From the NCBI RefSeq assembly GCF_017310035.1, contig NZ_CP022296.1:1860001-1924000 (forward strand): a DNA stretch of 64,000 bases. Reading direction: 5' to 3'. The stretch comes from Nocardioides sp. S5. Lineage in GTDB: Bacteria; Actinomycetota; Actinomycetes; Propionibacteriales; Nocardioidaceae. Under the pieces are notes generated by a model. The model did not search any database, had not been told where the DNA came from, and worked only from the letters and a program-made list of their open reading frames with translations. Below are positions 32,358 to 41,105 of the stretch, piece by piece. The first letter of the stretch is position 1; each line of letters opens with the position of its first letter. A program made the position numbers and the translations under genes.

Positions 32358-33073
32358 GCACCAGCCGGGTCCTGGTCGTCGAGCACCAGGAGTCCTGTCC
32401 GCCGCACCTCGTCGGGACGTGGCTGGCCGAGGCCGGCTGCGCGCTCGAGGTGTGCCGCCCCTACGACGGGGATGCGCTGCCGGCGCTGACGGCGTACGAC
32501 GCCGTGGTGGTGCTGGGCGGGGAGATGAGTGCCAACGACGACGACACCGTCGCGTGGCTGGGGCCGCTCAAGGCGGGCATCCGCGACGCGGTCGCCGCAG
32601 GGACCCCGCTGCTCGGCATCTGCCTGGGCCACCAGCTGATCGCCGCGGCCCTCGGCGGGACGGTCGAGCGCAACCCGCGCGGACAGATCGTCGGCCTCCA
32701 GCCGGTCGGCTGGTCCGAGGACGCCGCAGCGGACGACTGGGTCGGCGCGCGCACCGGGGCCGAGGTGGCGATCCACTGGAACAACGACGTCGTGGTCGCC
32801 CTGCCCGACGGTGCGGTGGTGCTCGCGCGCACCCCCGGCGGCGAGGTGCAGGCGGCCCGCTTCGGGCCGCGCGCGTGGGGAGTCCAGGCCCACCCGGAGG
32901 CCGACACCGGCGTCGTGACGCGGTGGGCGGAGTCCGACCGGGCCGACCACGTCGCCCTCGGCCTCGACCAAGGCGCCGTGCTGGCCTCCATCGAGGAGGC
33001 CCGCCCGGCCCTCGAGGCCCACTGGCAACCTCTCGTCGCGCTGTTCGCCGCTATCGCGGAGGCGCGCCGATGA
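32354..33073 (+). CDS. Class I glutamine amidotransferase
   Basis: 239 residues from GTG 32354, overlapping the glnA2 stop (GTGA). The nucleophile Cys is in LLGICLGHQLIAAAL, and the catalytic His and Glu are in GVQAHPEAD. The resemblance is to stand-alone GMP-synthase-type (GATase1) amidotransferases used on small amines. Its position between glnA2 and glnE and the overlap with glnE (ATGA) suggest a role in glutamine or polyamine nitrogen handling; substrate unknown. Confidence 0.9.
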   Translation: MSTSRVLVVEHQESCPPHLVGTWLAEAGCALEVCRPYDGDALPALTAYDAVVVLGGEMSANDDDTVAWLGPLKAGIRDAVAAGTPLLGICLGHQLIAAALGGTVERNPRGQIVGLQPVGWSEDAAADDWVGARTGAEVAIHWNNDVVVALPDGAVVLARTPGGEVQAARFGPRAWGVQAHPEADTGVVTRWAESDRADHVALGLDQGAVLASIEEARPALEAHWQPLVALFAAIAEARR

Positions 33074-36063
33074 CCTCCTCGGGTCACTTCGTGCGGCTCG
33101 GCTTCGTGGACGGGGCCGCGGCCGCCCGGGGCATCGAGCGCCTCGGTGACGCCGGGCGGCCGCTGACCGACAAGCTCGCCGCCACCGCCGACCCCGACGC
33201 CGCGCTCGAGGGACTGCTGCGGCTCGCCGAGGCCCTCGACGAGGAGTCGACGGGCTCGGGTGCCGAGATGCTGGCCGAGGTCGCCGACGACGAGGGCACC
33301 GCGATGCGGCTGTGCAGCGTGCTGGGCGCGAGCACCGCGCTGACCCACCACCTGGTGCGCCATCCCGACCACTGGCGCGAGCTCGCCGACCCCACGCTCG
33401 GCAGCACCCGCCCGGCGGCGTACGCCGTCCGCGAGGCGATGCTGACCGCGGTCGGGGCCGAGCCCGGGGACGCCGTGCCCGTTGCCGGCCGTCCCGACGC
33501 GGAGGCCGTGGACGCGCTGCGCGTGGAGTACCGCCGGATCCTGCTGCGGCTCGCGTCCCGCGACCTGGCCCACCACGTCGGCATCGACGACGCCGCGGCC
33601 GAGATCTCCGACCTCGCGGCCGCCACGCTGGAGGCGGCGCTGGCGATCGCGCGGGCCCGTGTGGGGGAGGCCGCTGCGTCCGCGCGGCTGGCGGTGATCG
33701 CCATGGGCAAGTGCGGCGGGCACGAGCTCAACTACATCTCCGACGTCGACGTGGTCTTCGTCTACGAGCCGGCCGCGCTGGAGTCGGGGGAGACGGCCGA
33801 CGACGGCGTTGCGCTGAGGTCGGCGACGCAGCTCGCCTCTCACCTGATGCGGATCTGCTCCGACCACACCCGCGAGGGCACGATCTGGCCGGTCGACGCC
33901 AACCTCCGCCCCGAGGGCAGTCAGGGACCGCTCGTCCGCACGATCGCCAGCCACCGGGGCTACTACGAGAAGTGGGCCAAGACCTGGGAGTTCCAGGCGC
34001 TGCTCAAGGCACGTCCCGTCGCCGGCGACCCCGACCTGGGACGGGCGTACGAGGAGGTGATCGAGCCGCTGGTGTGGAGCGCGGCCGAGCGCGACGGCTT
34101 CGTGTCCGACGTGCAGGCCATGCGCCGGCGCGTCATCGACCACATCCCCGCCCGGGAGGCCGAGCGCCAGCTCAAGCTCGGTTCCGGGGGCCTGCGCGAC
34201 GTGGAGTTCGCCGTGCAGCTGCTCCAGCTCGTGCACGGTCGCGCCGACCCGTCGCTGCGCGAGGGCGCCACCCTCAGCGCGCTCGCGCGGCTCACCGACG
34301 GCGGCTACGTCGGGCGCGAGGACGGCGAGAAGCTCCATGAGGCCTACGCCTTCCTCCGCACCCTCGAGCACCGCATCCAGCTGCACCAGCTGCGGCGTAC
34401 GCACGTGCTGCCCGACGACGAGGCGTCCCTGCGCCGCCTGGGCCGCTCGCTCGGCCACTTCTCCGAGCCGGCCGCGCAGCTGGACAAGCAGTGGCGCTAC
34501 CACCGTCGCGAGGTGCGTCGGCTGCACGAGAAGCTCTTCTACCGCCCGCTCCTCGGCGCGGTCGCCAAGCTGCCCGGGACCGAGGCCAGGCTGTCGCTGC
34601 AGGCGGCCGAGGCCCGGCTCGCCGCACTCGGCTACGCCGACCCGAAGGCGGCGCTGCGCCACCTCGAGGCGCTCACCAGCGGCGTCTCGCGCACCTCCGA
34701 CATCCAGCGCACCCTGCTGCCGGTCCTGCTGGAGTGGTTCGCCGACTCGCCCGACCCCGACGCCGGGCTCTTCGGCTTCCGCCGCATCAGCGAGAGCCTG
34801 GGGCGTACGCCGTGGTACCTCACGATGCTGCGCGACGAGGGTGAGGTCGCCCAGCGGCTCGCCTTCCTCCTCGGCACGTCCCGCTACGCCACCGACCTCC
34901 TCGAGCGGGAGCCGCGCGGGGTGAAGATGCTGGGGGAGTCCCTGGTCCCGCTGAGCGCCGAGGCGGCGCACGTCGAGATGCAGGCGGTGCTCGAGCGCGC
35001 CGACTCCCCGGAGGCCGCGGTCGGCGCCGTGCGCGCCGTACGCCGTCGCGAGCTGCTGCGGATCGCGTGCGGGGAGCTGGTGGCCGGGACCGACGTGGCG
35101 CTGGTCGGTCAGGGGCTGAGCCGGCTCACCGACGCCACCCTCCAGGCCACCCTCGACATCGCGACGGAGTCGGTGCGCCGCCAGCGGGGTCTCGACGCCG
35201 TCCCGACGCGCATCGCCGTGGTCGCCATGGGCCGCTACGGCGGGTTCGAGCTGTCCTACGGCAGCGACGCCGACGTGATGTTCGTGCACGACCCGGTCGA
35301 CGGCGCGGAGGCGCAGGTGGCGGCGTCGTTCGCGCAGGCAGTCGTCTCGGAGCTGCGGCGCCTGCTGTCGCTGCCGGCCAGCGACCCGCCGCTCGAGGTC
35401 GACCCCGACCTGCGCCCGGAGGGCAAGAACGGCCCGATGGTGCGCACGGTGGAGTCCTACGCCTCCTACTACGCCAAGTGGTCGCACGTGTGGGAGTTCC
35501 AGGCGCTGCTGCGCGCCGACGCCGTCGTCGGCGACGAGGACCTGCGCCGACGCTTCACCGAGCTCATCGACCCCATCCGTTTCCCGACCGAGGGCCTCTC
35601 GGAGTCCGACGTCATCGAGGTCCGCCGGATCAAGGCGCGCGTCGACGACGAGCGGCTGCCGCGCGGCGCGGACCGCCACACCCACCTCAAGCTCGGCCGT
35701 GGCGGGCTCGCCGACGTCGAGTGGACCGTCCAGCTGCTGCAGATGCGCCACGCCGGACGGGTGGAGGGCCTGCGCACGCCGCAGACGTTGACCGCGCTCG
35801 AGGCCGCGACGGAGGCCGAGCTCATCTCGGCCGCCGACGCGGAGACGCTGGCCGAGGCCTGGCGCCTGGTGAGCCGGGTGCGCAACGCCGTGACGCTGGT
35901 GCGTGGCCGTCCCTCGGACCAGCTGCCGCGCGACGCCCGGGAGCGGGCCGCCGTGGCGCGGGTGCTCGGCTATCCCCCGGACTCGTCCGACCAGATGGTC
36001 AACGACTACCTCCGCACCACCCGTCGGGCCCACGCCGTGGTGGAGCGGGTCTTCTGGGAGTGA
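33070..36063 (+). CDS. glnE: Bifunctional glutamine synthetase adenylyltransferase/deadenylase
   Basis: 997 residues, full length. Two nucleotidyltransferase domains are visible: MGKCGGHELNYISDVDVVFVYE near residue 215 (deadenylylase half) and MGRYGGFELSYGSDADVMFVHD near 720 (adenylylase half), each followed by a PIIGlnB-type helical domain (KLGSGGLRDVEFAVQLLQ; KLGRGGLADVEWTVQLLQ). It switches glutamine synthetase activity by AMP on a tyrosine, in response to PII and glutamine. ATG 33070 overlaps the amidotransferase stop. Its own stop sits inside the first inverted repeat of the satD operator array. Confidence 0.96.
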   Translation: MTSSGHFVRLGFVDGAAAARGIERLGDAGRPLTDKLAATADPDAALEGLLRLAEALDEESTGSGAEMLAEVADDEGTAMRLCSVLGASTALTHHLVRHPDHWRELADPTLGSTRPAAYAVREAMLTAVGAEPGDAVPVAGRPDAEAVDALRVEYRRILLRLASRDLAHHVGIDDAAAEISDLAAATLEAALAIARARVGEAAASARLAVIAMGKCGGHELNYISDVDVVFVYEPAALESGETADDGVALRSATQLASHLMRICSDHTREGTIWPVDANLRPEGSQGPLVRTIASHRGYYEKWAKTWEFQALLKARPVAGDPDLGRAYEEVIEPLVWSAAERDGFVSDVQAMRRRVIDHIPAREAERQLKLGSGGLRDVEFAVQLLQLVHGRADPSLREGATLSALARLTDGGYVGREDGEKLHEAYAFLRTLEHRIQLHQLRRTHVLPDDEASLRRLGRSLGHFSEPAAQLDKQWRYHRREVRRLHEKLFYRPLLGAVAKLPGTEARLSLQAAEARLAALGYADPKAALRHLEALTSGVSRTSDIQRTLLPVLLEWFADSPDPDAGLFGFRRISESLGRTPWYLTMLRDEGEVAQRLAFLLGTSRYATDLLEREPRGVKMLGESLVPLSAEAAHVEMQAVLERADSPEAAVGAVRAVRRRELLRIACGELVAGTDVALVGQGLSRLTDATLQATLDIATESVRRQRGLDAVPTRIAVVAMGRYGGFELSYGSDADVMFVHDPVDGAEAQVAASFAQAVVSELRRLLSLPASDPPLEVDPDLRPEGKNGPMVRTVESYASYYAKWSHVWEFQALLRADAVVGDEDLRRRFTELIDPIRFPTEGLSESDVIEVRRIKARVDDERLPRGADRHTHLKLGRGGLADVEWTVQLLQMRHAGRVEGLRTPQTLTALEAATEAELISAADAETLAEAWRLVSRVRNAVTLVRGRPSDQLPRDARERAAVARVLGYPPDSSDQMVNDYLRTTRRAHAVVERVFWE

Positions 36064-36135
36064 AGCCTCGGGCTTCATTCGCTTTCGAATGAAGCAATAG
36101 TCTTCATAATGGACAAATGAAGCGATGACCTTCAC
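36061..36135 (+). promoter_or_regulatory. Triple inverted-repeat operator array upstream of satD
   Basis: Three copies of TGAAG-N7-CTTCA, centred at 36069, 36098 and 36126 (29 and 28 bp apart), fill the gap between glnE and satD. A CATAAT box at 36105-36110 lies between the second and third. The third copy ends 10 nt before the satD start. Bases 36072-36081 and 36086-36095 also pair as a perfect 10-bp stem with a 4-nt loop, possibly the glnE terminator. SatD itself, which has a C-terminal helix-turn-helix, is a candidate ligand. Confidence 0.65.
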
Positions 36136-36144
36136 CATGGAGTC

Positions 36145-36786
36145 ATGACTTCCGTCGCCACCGTCATCGGTGACCTCGTCGGCTCGCGTTCCTCGCAGGA
36201 CCGGGCCGACCTCCACCAGCGCCTGGGCCGCGCGCTCGCGGAGGTCAACGACGAGCTCCGGCCCGTGCGTGGCCTCTGGGTCACCGCCGGCGACGAGTAC
36301 CAGGGCACCTTCGCCACGGTCGCAGAGGCGGTCCGCGCCACCCTGCTCGTGCGGGTCCGGCTGTGGCCGGCGCACGACGTACGCCACGGCATCGGCTGGG
36401 GCGCGACGAGCGTGCTCGACGAGGCGGGCATCGAGGACGGGCCGGGCTGGTGGGCCGCGCGCGCCGCGGTCGACGCCGCCGAGCGCGCTGCCGAGACGCC
36501 CGCCCAACGCTGGCTGCGCACGGCGTACGTCGTCGCCGAGGGTGCCGAGGACGGCGCCGACCCGGGATTCGTGAACGCCGGCCTGGTGCTGCGCGACGAG
36601 CGGGTCAGCGGCCTGTCGGAGCGGTCGGTGTCGGTGCTGCGTGGTCTGCTGTTGCACGAGACCCAGCGCGACCTCGCGGAAGCCCTGGGGATCAGCGCGT
36701 CCGCCGTGTCGCAGCGGGTGCGCGCCGACGGGCTCGCGGCGATCGTCGCGGCCCACGACCTGCTCGCCCCGGGAGGAGACCGATGA
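36145..36786 (+). CDS. SatD-family protein with C-terminal helix-turn-helix
   Basis: 213 residues. The N-terminal ~150 residues match the SatD family (VATVIGDLVGSRSSQDRADLHQRL, VTAGDEYQGTF, VRHGIGWG). The C-terminus (SVSVLRGLLLHETQRDLAEALGISASAVSQRVRADGLAAI) is a sigma-region-4-like helix-turn-helix. SatD was first described in a streptococcal acid-tolerance operon; its biochemical role is unclear. ATG 36145 has GGAG upstream. It overlaps the following membrane-protein gene by 4 nt. The upstream operator array suggests autoregulation. Confidence 0.85.
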   Translation: MTSVATVIGDLVGSRSSQDRADLHQRLGRALAEVNDELRPVRGLWVTAGDEYQGTFATVAEAVRATLLVRVRLWPAHDVRHGIGWGATSVLDEAGIEDGPGWWAARAAVDAAERAAETPAQRWLRTAYVVAEGAEDGADPGFVNAGLVLRDERVSGLSERSVSVLRGLLLHETQRDLAEALGISASAVSQRVRADGLAAIVAAHDLLAPGGDR

Positions 36787-37514
36787 GCTGGCTCGGGATC
36801 CTGCTGGTCGGGTTCGCCGTCACCGACCTCACCCACTCGGTGCGCCGCACCCGCTACCTGCCCGAGTGCGTCGGCGCGCTCACGGTCCTCGTCGTCGGTG
36901 CGCTCGCCGGGCTCACCTCCGGGCGCGACGTCGTGGCGCTGCTGGTGGTCGCGGTCGTCGTCCTGCTCTGGGGCCTCACCGTCACCTGGGGTTTCGGTCA
37001 CCCGGGGCCGAAGCCGGCGCGCGTGCCGCTCGCGGTCTTCGTCGTCGCGCTCGTCACCGCGATCGCGTGCTCCGGGCTCGCCCCGGAGGCGTCCGGCCTG
37101 CTCGGGCGCTGGCTCGACTCGGTGTCGCTGCCCGCGCTGGAGGACATGGAGGCCGACCGGTTCCTGCTGCTGCTCGGCGCCTTCGCCGTCCAGCTCGCCA
37201 CCGGCAACGTGCTCGTCCGGCTCGTCCTCAAGTCCACGGGCACCATCAATCCGCGCTCCGACGGCCAGATGCCCCCGACGCAGCTCAAGGGCGGGCGTCT
37301 GCTCGGTCCGCTCGAGCGCGTCTTCATCCTCGCGCTCGCGCTCGGCGGCCAGGTCACCGCGGCCAGCGTGGTCGTGGCGGCCAAGGGGTTGCTGCGCTTC
37401 CCCGAGCTGTCCTCGCGCGACGAGCAGCAGACGGTCCACGAGATGACCGAGTACTTCCTGCTCGGGTCGTTCGCGTCCTGGCTCGTGGCGCTGGGGGCGT
37501 TCGTCCTGCTGTGA
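36783..37514 (+). CDS. SatD-associated integral membrane protein (DUF3307-like)
   Basis: 243 residues with about seven hydrophobic helices, starting WLGILLVGFAVTDLTHSV and ending EYFLLGSFASWLVALGAFVLL. The cytoplasmic segment PRSDGQMPPTQLKGGRLLGPLERVFIL is the most distinctive block and is typical of the actinobacterial partner of SatD as I recall it. ATG 36783 overlaps the satD stop (ATGA), so the two form one translational unit. Function unknown. Confidence 0.78.
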   Translation: MSWLGILLVGFAVTDLTHSVRRTRYLPECVGALTVLVVGALAGLTSGRDVVALLVVAVVVLLWGLTVTWGFGHPGPKPARVPLAVFVVALVTAIACSGLAPEASGLLGRWLDSVSLPALEDMEADRFLLLLGAFAVQLATGNVLVRLVLKSTGTINPRSDGQMPPTQLKGGRLLGPLERVFILALALGGQVTAASVVVAAKGLLRFPELSSRDEQQTVHEMTEYFLLGSFASWLVALGAFVLL

Positions 37515-37522
37515 GGGACGGC

Positions 37523-38050
37523 TCAGAGCCGCAGCACGCGTCCGGCGACCACCAGGTGCACCTCGTCGCAGGCTGCGGCGACGCGCTGGTTGACCGTGCC
37601 GAGCAGGTCGCGGAACAGTCGGCCGGAGCGGTGCTCGGGCACGACGCCGAGGCCGACCTCGTTGGTGACCAGCACGACGTCCTGCTCGCACCCGCGCAGC
37701 GCCGCGGTGAGCTCGTCGGTGCGCGCCAGCACGAGGTCGTGCACGCCATCGGAGTCGTCCTCCCACGCCTCTGCTGAGTCGATGACCGCCGTCAACCAGG
37801 TGCCGAGGCAGTCGATCAGGACCGGGTGACCGGCCTGTGCCAGCGCGTCCGCCAGGTCCTGCGTCTCCACGGTGTCCCACGCGGCGGGGCGGCGCGCCCG
37901 GTGGGCGGCCACGCGGGCGGTCCAGTCGGGGTCGGCCTCCGCGTCCGGCGTCGGCCCGGCGGCGACGTACGTCGCGGGCTCGTCGCCGATGAGGCCCTCG
38001 GCGTGGGTCGACTTGCCCGACCGGACTCCGCCGGTGACCAGGATCCGCAT
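37523..38050 (-). CDS. cobU: Adenosylcobinamide kinase / adenosylcobinamide-phosphate guanylyltransferase
   Basis: 175 residues from ATG 38050. The P-loop GGVRSGKS, the HRARRP segment that carries the guanylylated His, the central DCLGTWLTAV and the C-terminal TNEVGLGVVPEHRSGRLFRDLLGTVNQRVA are all diagnostic. It phosphorylates and guanylylates adenosylcobinamide in the nucleotide-loop assembly of vitamin B12. The partner genes cobS and cobT are 4 kb away, separated by a sigma factor and HNH gene. No cobalamin riboswitch is visible upstream. Confidence 0.95.
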   Translation of the reverse strand: MRILVTGGVRSGKSTHAEGLIGDEPATYVAAGPTPDAEADPDWTARVAAHRARRPAAWDTVETQDLADALAQAGHPVLIDCLGTWLTAVIDSAEAWEDDSDGVHDLVLARTDELTAALRGCEQDVVLVTNEVGLGVVPEHRSGRLFRDLLGTVNQRVAAACDEVHLVVAGRVLRL

Positions 38051-38152
38051 GGCGCGCATCCTCCCAGAGCCGGTGATGAGTTCCGGGGCCCGCACCCGTC
38101 ATACCTGCGACAGGACACGCCAGGTCGAGGAAGAGGCTGGAGGATGGGTGCG

Positions 38153-39148
38153 ATGACTGCGGTGACGCGGCTGGAGGAGTACGACGTGAACGAGCTCGAC
38201 GCGATGGACGAGGCGGAGTTCTCGGGGGTTGCCGAGCGACACCGGCGCGAGCTGCACGTGCACTGCTACCGGATGCTCGGGTCCTTCGAGGACGCCGAGG
38301 ACGCGGTGCAGGAGACGTACCTGCGTGCGTGGCGGCGGCGTGAGACCTTCGAGGGGCGCTCGACCGTCCGCGCCTGGCTCTACCGGATCGCCACCAACGC
38401 CTGCCTCGACCTGCTCGAGAAGCGCCGCCCCGGGCCGGCCACCGGGGGAGAGGCGCACTGGTTGCAGCCCTACCCCGACCACCTGCTCGACGAGCTGCCT
38501 GCCATCGGGGCCGACGAGCCCGAGGCGCTCGCCGTCGCGCGGGAGACCATCGAGCTGGCGTACGTCGTCGCGGTCCAGCACCTCGCGCCGCGACCGCGCG
38601 CCGTGCTGATCCTGCGCGACGTGCTCGGCTGGCCGGCGAAGGACGTGGCCGACCTGCTCGGCGACTCGGTCAACTCCGTCAACAGCGCGCTCCAGCGGGC
38701 GCGCGCCGGCATGCGGGAGCACCTGCCCGCCGAGCGCGTAGAGTGGACCGGGGCGGAGGACGACGCCGCCAACCGCGAGCTCGTACGCCGCTTCACCGAG
38801 GCCAGCGTCGCCGCCGACATCGACACGATCGCCACCATGCTCCGCGACGTCGTCCGCTTCGCGATGCCGCCCACGCAAGGGCTCATCGTGGGGCGGGACG
38901 CGGTGATCGCGGACTGGGTGGCGGACGGCTATCCGGGGATGGCCGGGCTGCGTGCGGTCCCCACGTCGGTCAACCGCCAGCCCGCCGTGGGCTACTACAT
39001 CTGGGACGCGGAGGCCGGCGCCCACGTCCCGATCACGGTCGACGTGCTGCGGGTGAGCGGCGGGCGCGTCACCGAGGTCACGATCTTCGGCCGGGACCAC
39101 TTCCCGCGCCTCGGGCTGCCGGAGCGACTGGAGGGGGAGTCGGCGTGA
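38153..39148 (+). CDS. ECF sigma factor with C-terminal SnoaL-like domain
   Basis: 331 residues from ATG 38153, preferred over 38144 because GGAGG lies 9 nt upstream of it. Region 2: HRRELHVHCYRMLGSFEDAEDAVQETYLRAWRR; region 4: RPRAVLILRDVLGWPAKDVADLLGDSVNSVNSALQRARAGM. The remaining ~125 residues (RFTEASVAADIDTIATMLRDVVRFAMPP ...) form a SnoaL/NTF2-like domain, as in mycobacterial SigG/SigJ-type factors that act without a classical anti-sigma. The next gene (a DUF6069-like membrane protein) starts in a 4-nt overlap. Confidence 0.92.
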   Translation: MTAVTRLEEYDVNELDAMDEAEFSGVAERHRRELHVHCYRMLGSFEDAEDAVQETYLRAWRRRETFEGRSTVRAWLYRIATNACLDLLEKRRPGPATGGEAHWLQPYPDHLLDELPAIGADEPEALAVARETIELAYVVAVQHLAPRPRAVLILRDVLGWPAKDVADLLGDSVNSVNSALQRARAGMREHLPAERVEWTGAEDDAANRELVRRFTEASVAADIDTIATMLRDVVRFAMPPTQGLIVGRDAVIADWVADGYPGMAGLRAVPTSVNRQPAVGYYIWDAEAGAHVPITVDVLRVSGGRVTEVTIFGRDHFPRLGLPERLEGESA

Positions 39149-39549
39149 GGCGCCGACTGCTCGACGTCGCGCGCACCGGTCTGCTCGCATCACTCGTGGC
39201 GGTCGTCGCGACGACCGCATCGGCGGCGCTCGCCACGGCCCTCGGCGTCGAGCTGGAGGTGCCGGCCGACGGCGAGACGATCCCGCTGTCGGGGATCGCC
39301 TTCGTGACGGGAGTCCTCTCGCTCGTCGGCGTGGTCCTCGCCGCTGCCCTGCGGCGGTGGAGCGCCCGACCCCGTCGACACTTCGTGCGTACGACCCTGG
39401 TGCTGACCGTGCTGTCGCTGGTCCCGCCCTGGGCCGTCGGGGCGGCGCCGTCGACGAGCGTCACGCTCGTGGTGCTGCACCTCGTTGCTGCGGGGGTGGT
39501 GATCTCGAGCCTGGCTCGGTCTCTTGACGGTGTGTCAATCAGATCTTGA
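39145..39549 (+). CDS. Four-helix membrane protein (DUF6069-like)
   Basis: 134 residues from GTG 39145, overlapping the sigma-factor stop. Four hydrophobic helices: GLLASLVAVVATTASAALAT, LSGIAFVTGVLSLVGVVLAAAL, TLVLTVLSLVPPWAVG and VTLVVLHLVAAGVVISSLA. The pattern matches the DUF6069 family often linked to such sigma factors. A role as membrane target or modulator of the sigma factor is possible. The LexA-like box of the next gene begins one base after the stop. Confidence 0.75.
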   Translation: MRRRLLDVARTGLLASLVAVVATTASAALATALGVELEVPADGETIPLSGIAFVTGVLSLVGVVLAAALRRWSARPRRHFVRTTLVLTVLSLVPPWAVGAAPSTSVTLVVLHLVAAGVVISSLARSLDGVSIRS

Positions 39550-39589
39550 TCGAACATGTGTTCTAAATATGGTCGAGCCGGGGTAGAGT
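39550..39589 (+). promoter_or_regulatory. LexA (SOS) box overlapping the -35 of the DUF222/HNH gene
   Basis: TCGAACATGTGTTCTA (39550-39565) matches the actinobacterial SOS box TCGAAC-N4-GTTCGA at 11 of 12 defined positions. It covers the -35 position of a promoter with -10 TAGAGT at 39584-39589. The message then has a ~155-nt leader containing a perfect 14-bp palindrome at 39705-39718. Confidence 0.75.
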
Positions 39590-39748
39590 CGGGTTCACGT
39601 TCCACAGTCACCGGGTAGTCGTGATGCCGAGCTGGTGGGGCGAGTTGCGAGGGTCAGTAATAGTCCGGTGATCCGGGCCTCCAGGAGCGACGACCGTAGA
39701 GCCACACGCACGTGCGTGAGCCAAGTCGTCGTCGAGAGGAGGCCAGCC

Positions 39749-41011
39749 GTGAACCACCCGATCCTTGTTGCTGCCTCCGACATCCGGAGCGTGTTGAAGG
39801 GCGTGGCGGGTGCGAACCCGACGTTCATGTCGACCTCGGAGAAGGCGGTCGCTCTGCGTGAGCTGGTCGCTGCCGAGGCGCAGCTGGTCGAGCTGCGGTT
39901 GCGGGTCCTGGCCGACGCAGGCGACCTCGCCGACTCCGCCGGCGCGAAGGACGCGGCGGGGTGGCTGGCTCATCAGACCCGTACGCGGTTCGCCGACGCA
40001 CGCGCCGACCTCGCCCTTGCCGGGGTGCTGGACCGGGAGCGCCCGGCGCTGGCGGCGGGAATGCGCGACGGTGCCGTGACCCTGGCTCAGGCGCACGTGA
40101 TCCGCCGGGCCCTCGACGCCCTTCCCGTTGCGGTGGACGCGGACACGGTCGACCGTGCCGAAGCGCACCTCGTGGGCTGTGCGACGGAGTTCGGGCCGAA
40201 GGAGCTGGGCCGGATCGGGCGCCGGGTCCTCGACGTGGTCGCCCCCGAGATCGCCGAGGCCGCGGAAGCCGCCCGACTCGCCGACCTCGAAACCACCGCC
40301 GCGGAGCGGACCCGGATGACGATGCGCCGCCAGGGCGACGGCACCACCCGCATCAGCGCCCTCGTCCCGGACGCGGTCGCGACCCGGCTCGCGACGTACC
40401 TCGAAGCGTTCGCCAACCCCCGCGCACCCCACGACAAGACGGGCGGGGACGGCGATCCGTTCACCCGGCTGCCCTACCCCCGCCGGATGGGCGAGGCGTT
40501 CGCCCAGTTCCTCGAGACCGTCGACCCGACCCGGCTGCCCGTCCACGGCGGCGACGCGACCACGGTCATCGTGACCATCCCCTTGGCGTCGTTGCGGGCC
40601 GAGCTCGCCACCGCCGACCTCATCGGCGCCGGCCTCGTCCCGGGCGATGACCTCACCGGCGACCGCATCACCGCCAGCCAGGCACGCCGGCTCGCGTGCA
40701 CCGCGAAGATCCTCCCCACCGTCCTCGACGGCACCAGCCTCCCCGTCGACCTCGGCCGAGCGAAGCGACTGTTCACACCCGCACAGCGCAAGGCGCTGCT
40801 GATCCGCGACCGCACCTGTCGCGCCGAGGGATGCGACACCCCCGGCACCTGGTGCGACGCCCACCACCTCGACCCCTGGCACACCGGCGGACCCACCGAC
40901 CTCGACAACGCGATCCTGCTCTGCCCGCACCACCACCACCGCGCCCACGACACCGGCTACCGCACCGACCGCCTCCCCAACGGCGACCTCAGGTTCCACC
41001 GGCGGACGTAG
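39749..41011 (+). CDS. DUF222 / HNH endonuclease (13E12 family)
   Basis: 420 residues from GTG 39749 (GAGAGGAGG upstream). The N-terminal ~290 residues are the helical DUF222 region (AAGWLAHQTRTRFADARADL, GAVTLAQAHVIRRALDALP, FLETVDPTRLPVHGGDATTVIVTI). The C-terminus is an HNH nuclease with RDRTCRAEGCDTPGTWCDAHHL, HTGGPTDLDNAILLCPHHH. The family is multicopy in actinobacteria, and several mycobacterial members are DNA-damage induced, consistent with the SOS box here. Role unknown; possibly selfish or repair-linked. A second member lies at 55027. Confidence 0.92.
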   Translation: MNHPILVAASDIRSVLKGVAGANPTFMSTSEKAVALRELVAAEAQLVELRLRVLADAGDLADSAGAKDAAGWLAHQTRTRFADARADLALAGVLDRERPALAAGMRDGAVTLAQAHVIRRALDALPVAVDADTVDRAEAHLVGCATEFGPKELGRIGRRVLDVVAPEIAEAAEAARLADLETTAAERTRMTMRRQGDGTTRISALVPDAVATRLATYLEAFANPRAPHDKTGGDGDPFTRLPYPRRMGEAFAQFLETVDPTRLPVHGGDATTVIVTIPLASLRAELATADLIGAGLVPGDDLTGDRITASQARRLACTAKILPTVLDGTSLPVDLGRAKRLFTPAQRKALLIRDRTCRAEGCDTPGTWCDAHHLDPWHTGGPTDLDNAILLCPHHHHRAHDTGYRTDRLPNGDLRFHRRT

Positions 41012-41105
41012 GCCAGCCGGAAGAGGTGTCCACGAGAGCGGCTGACCCGCCCCGGCATCCGATCATGCCGAGACGCAGGGACCTGGTGAGATCCGGAAGT
41101 GTCGG

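Noticed and set aside
32461..36756. A 1431-codon open frame antisense to the amidotransferase, glnE and satD
   Set aside because: It spans three recognisable genes in the opposite strand and has no ribosome site or domain; it is a composition artefact.
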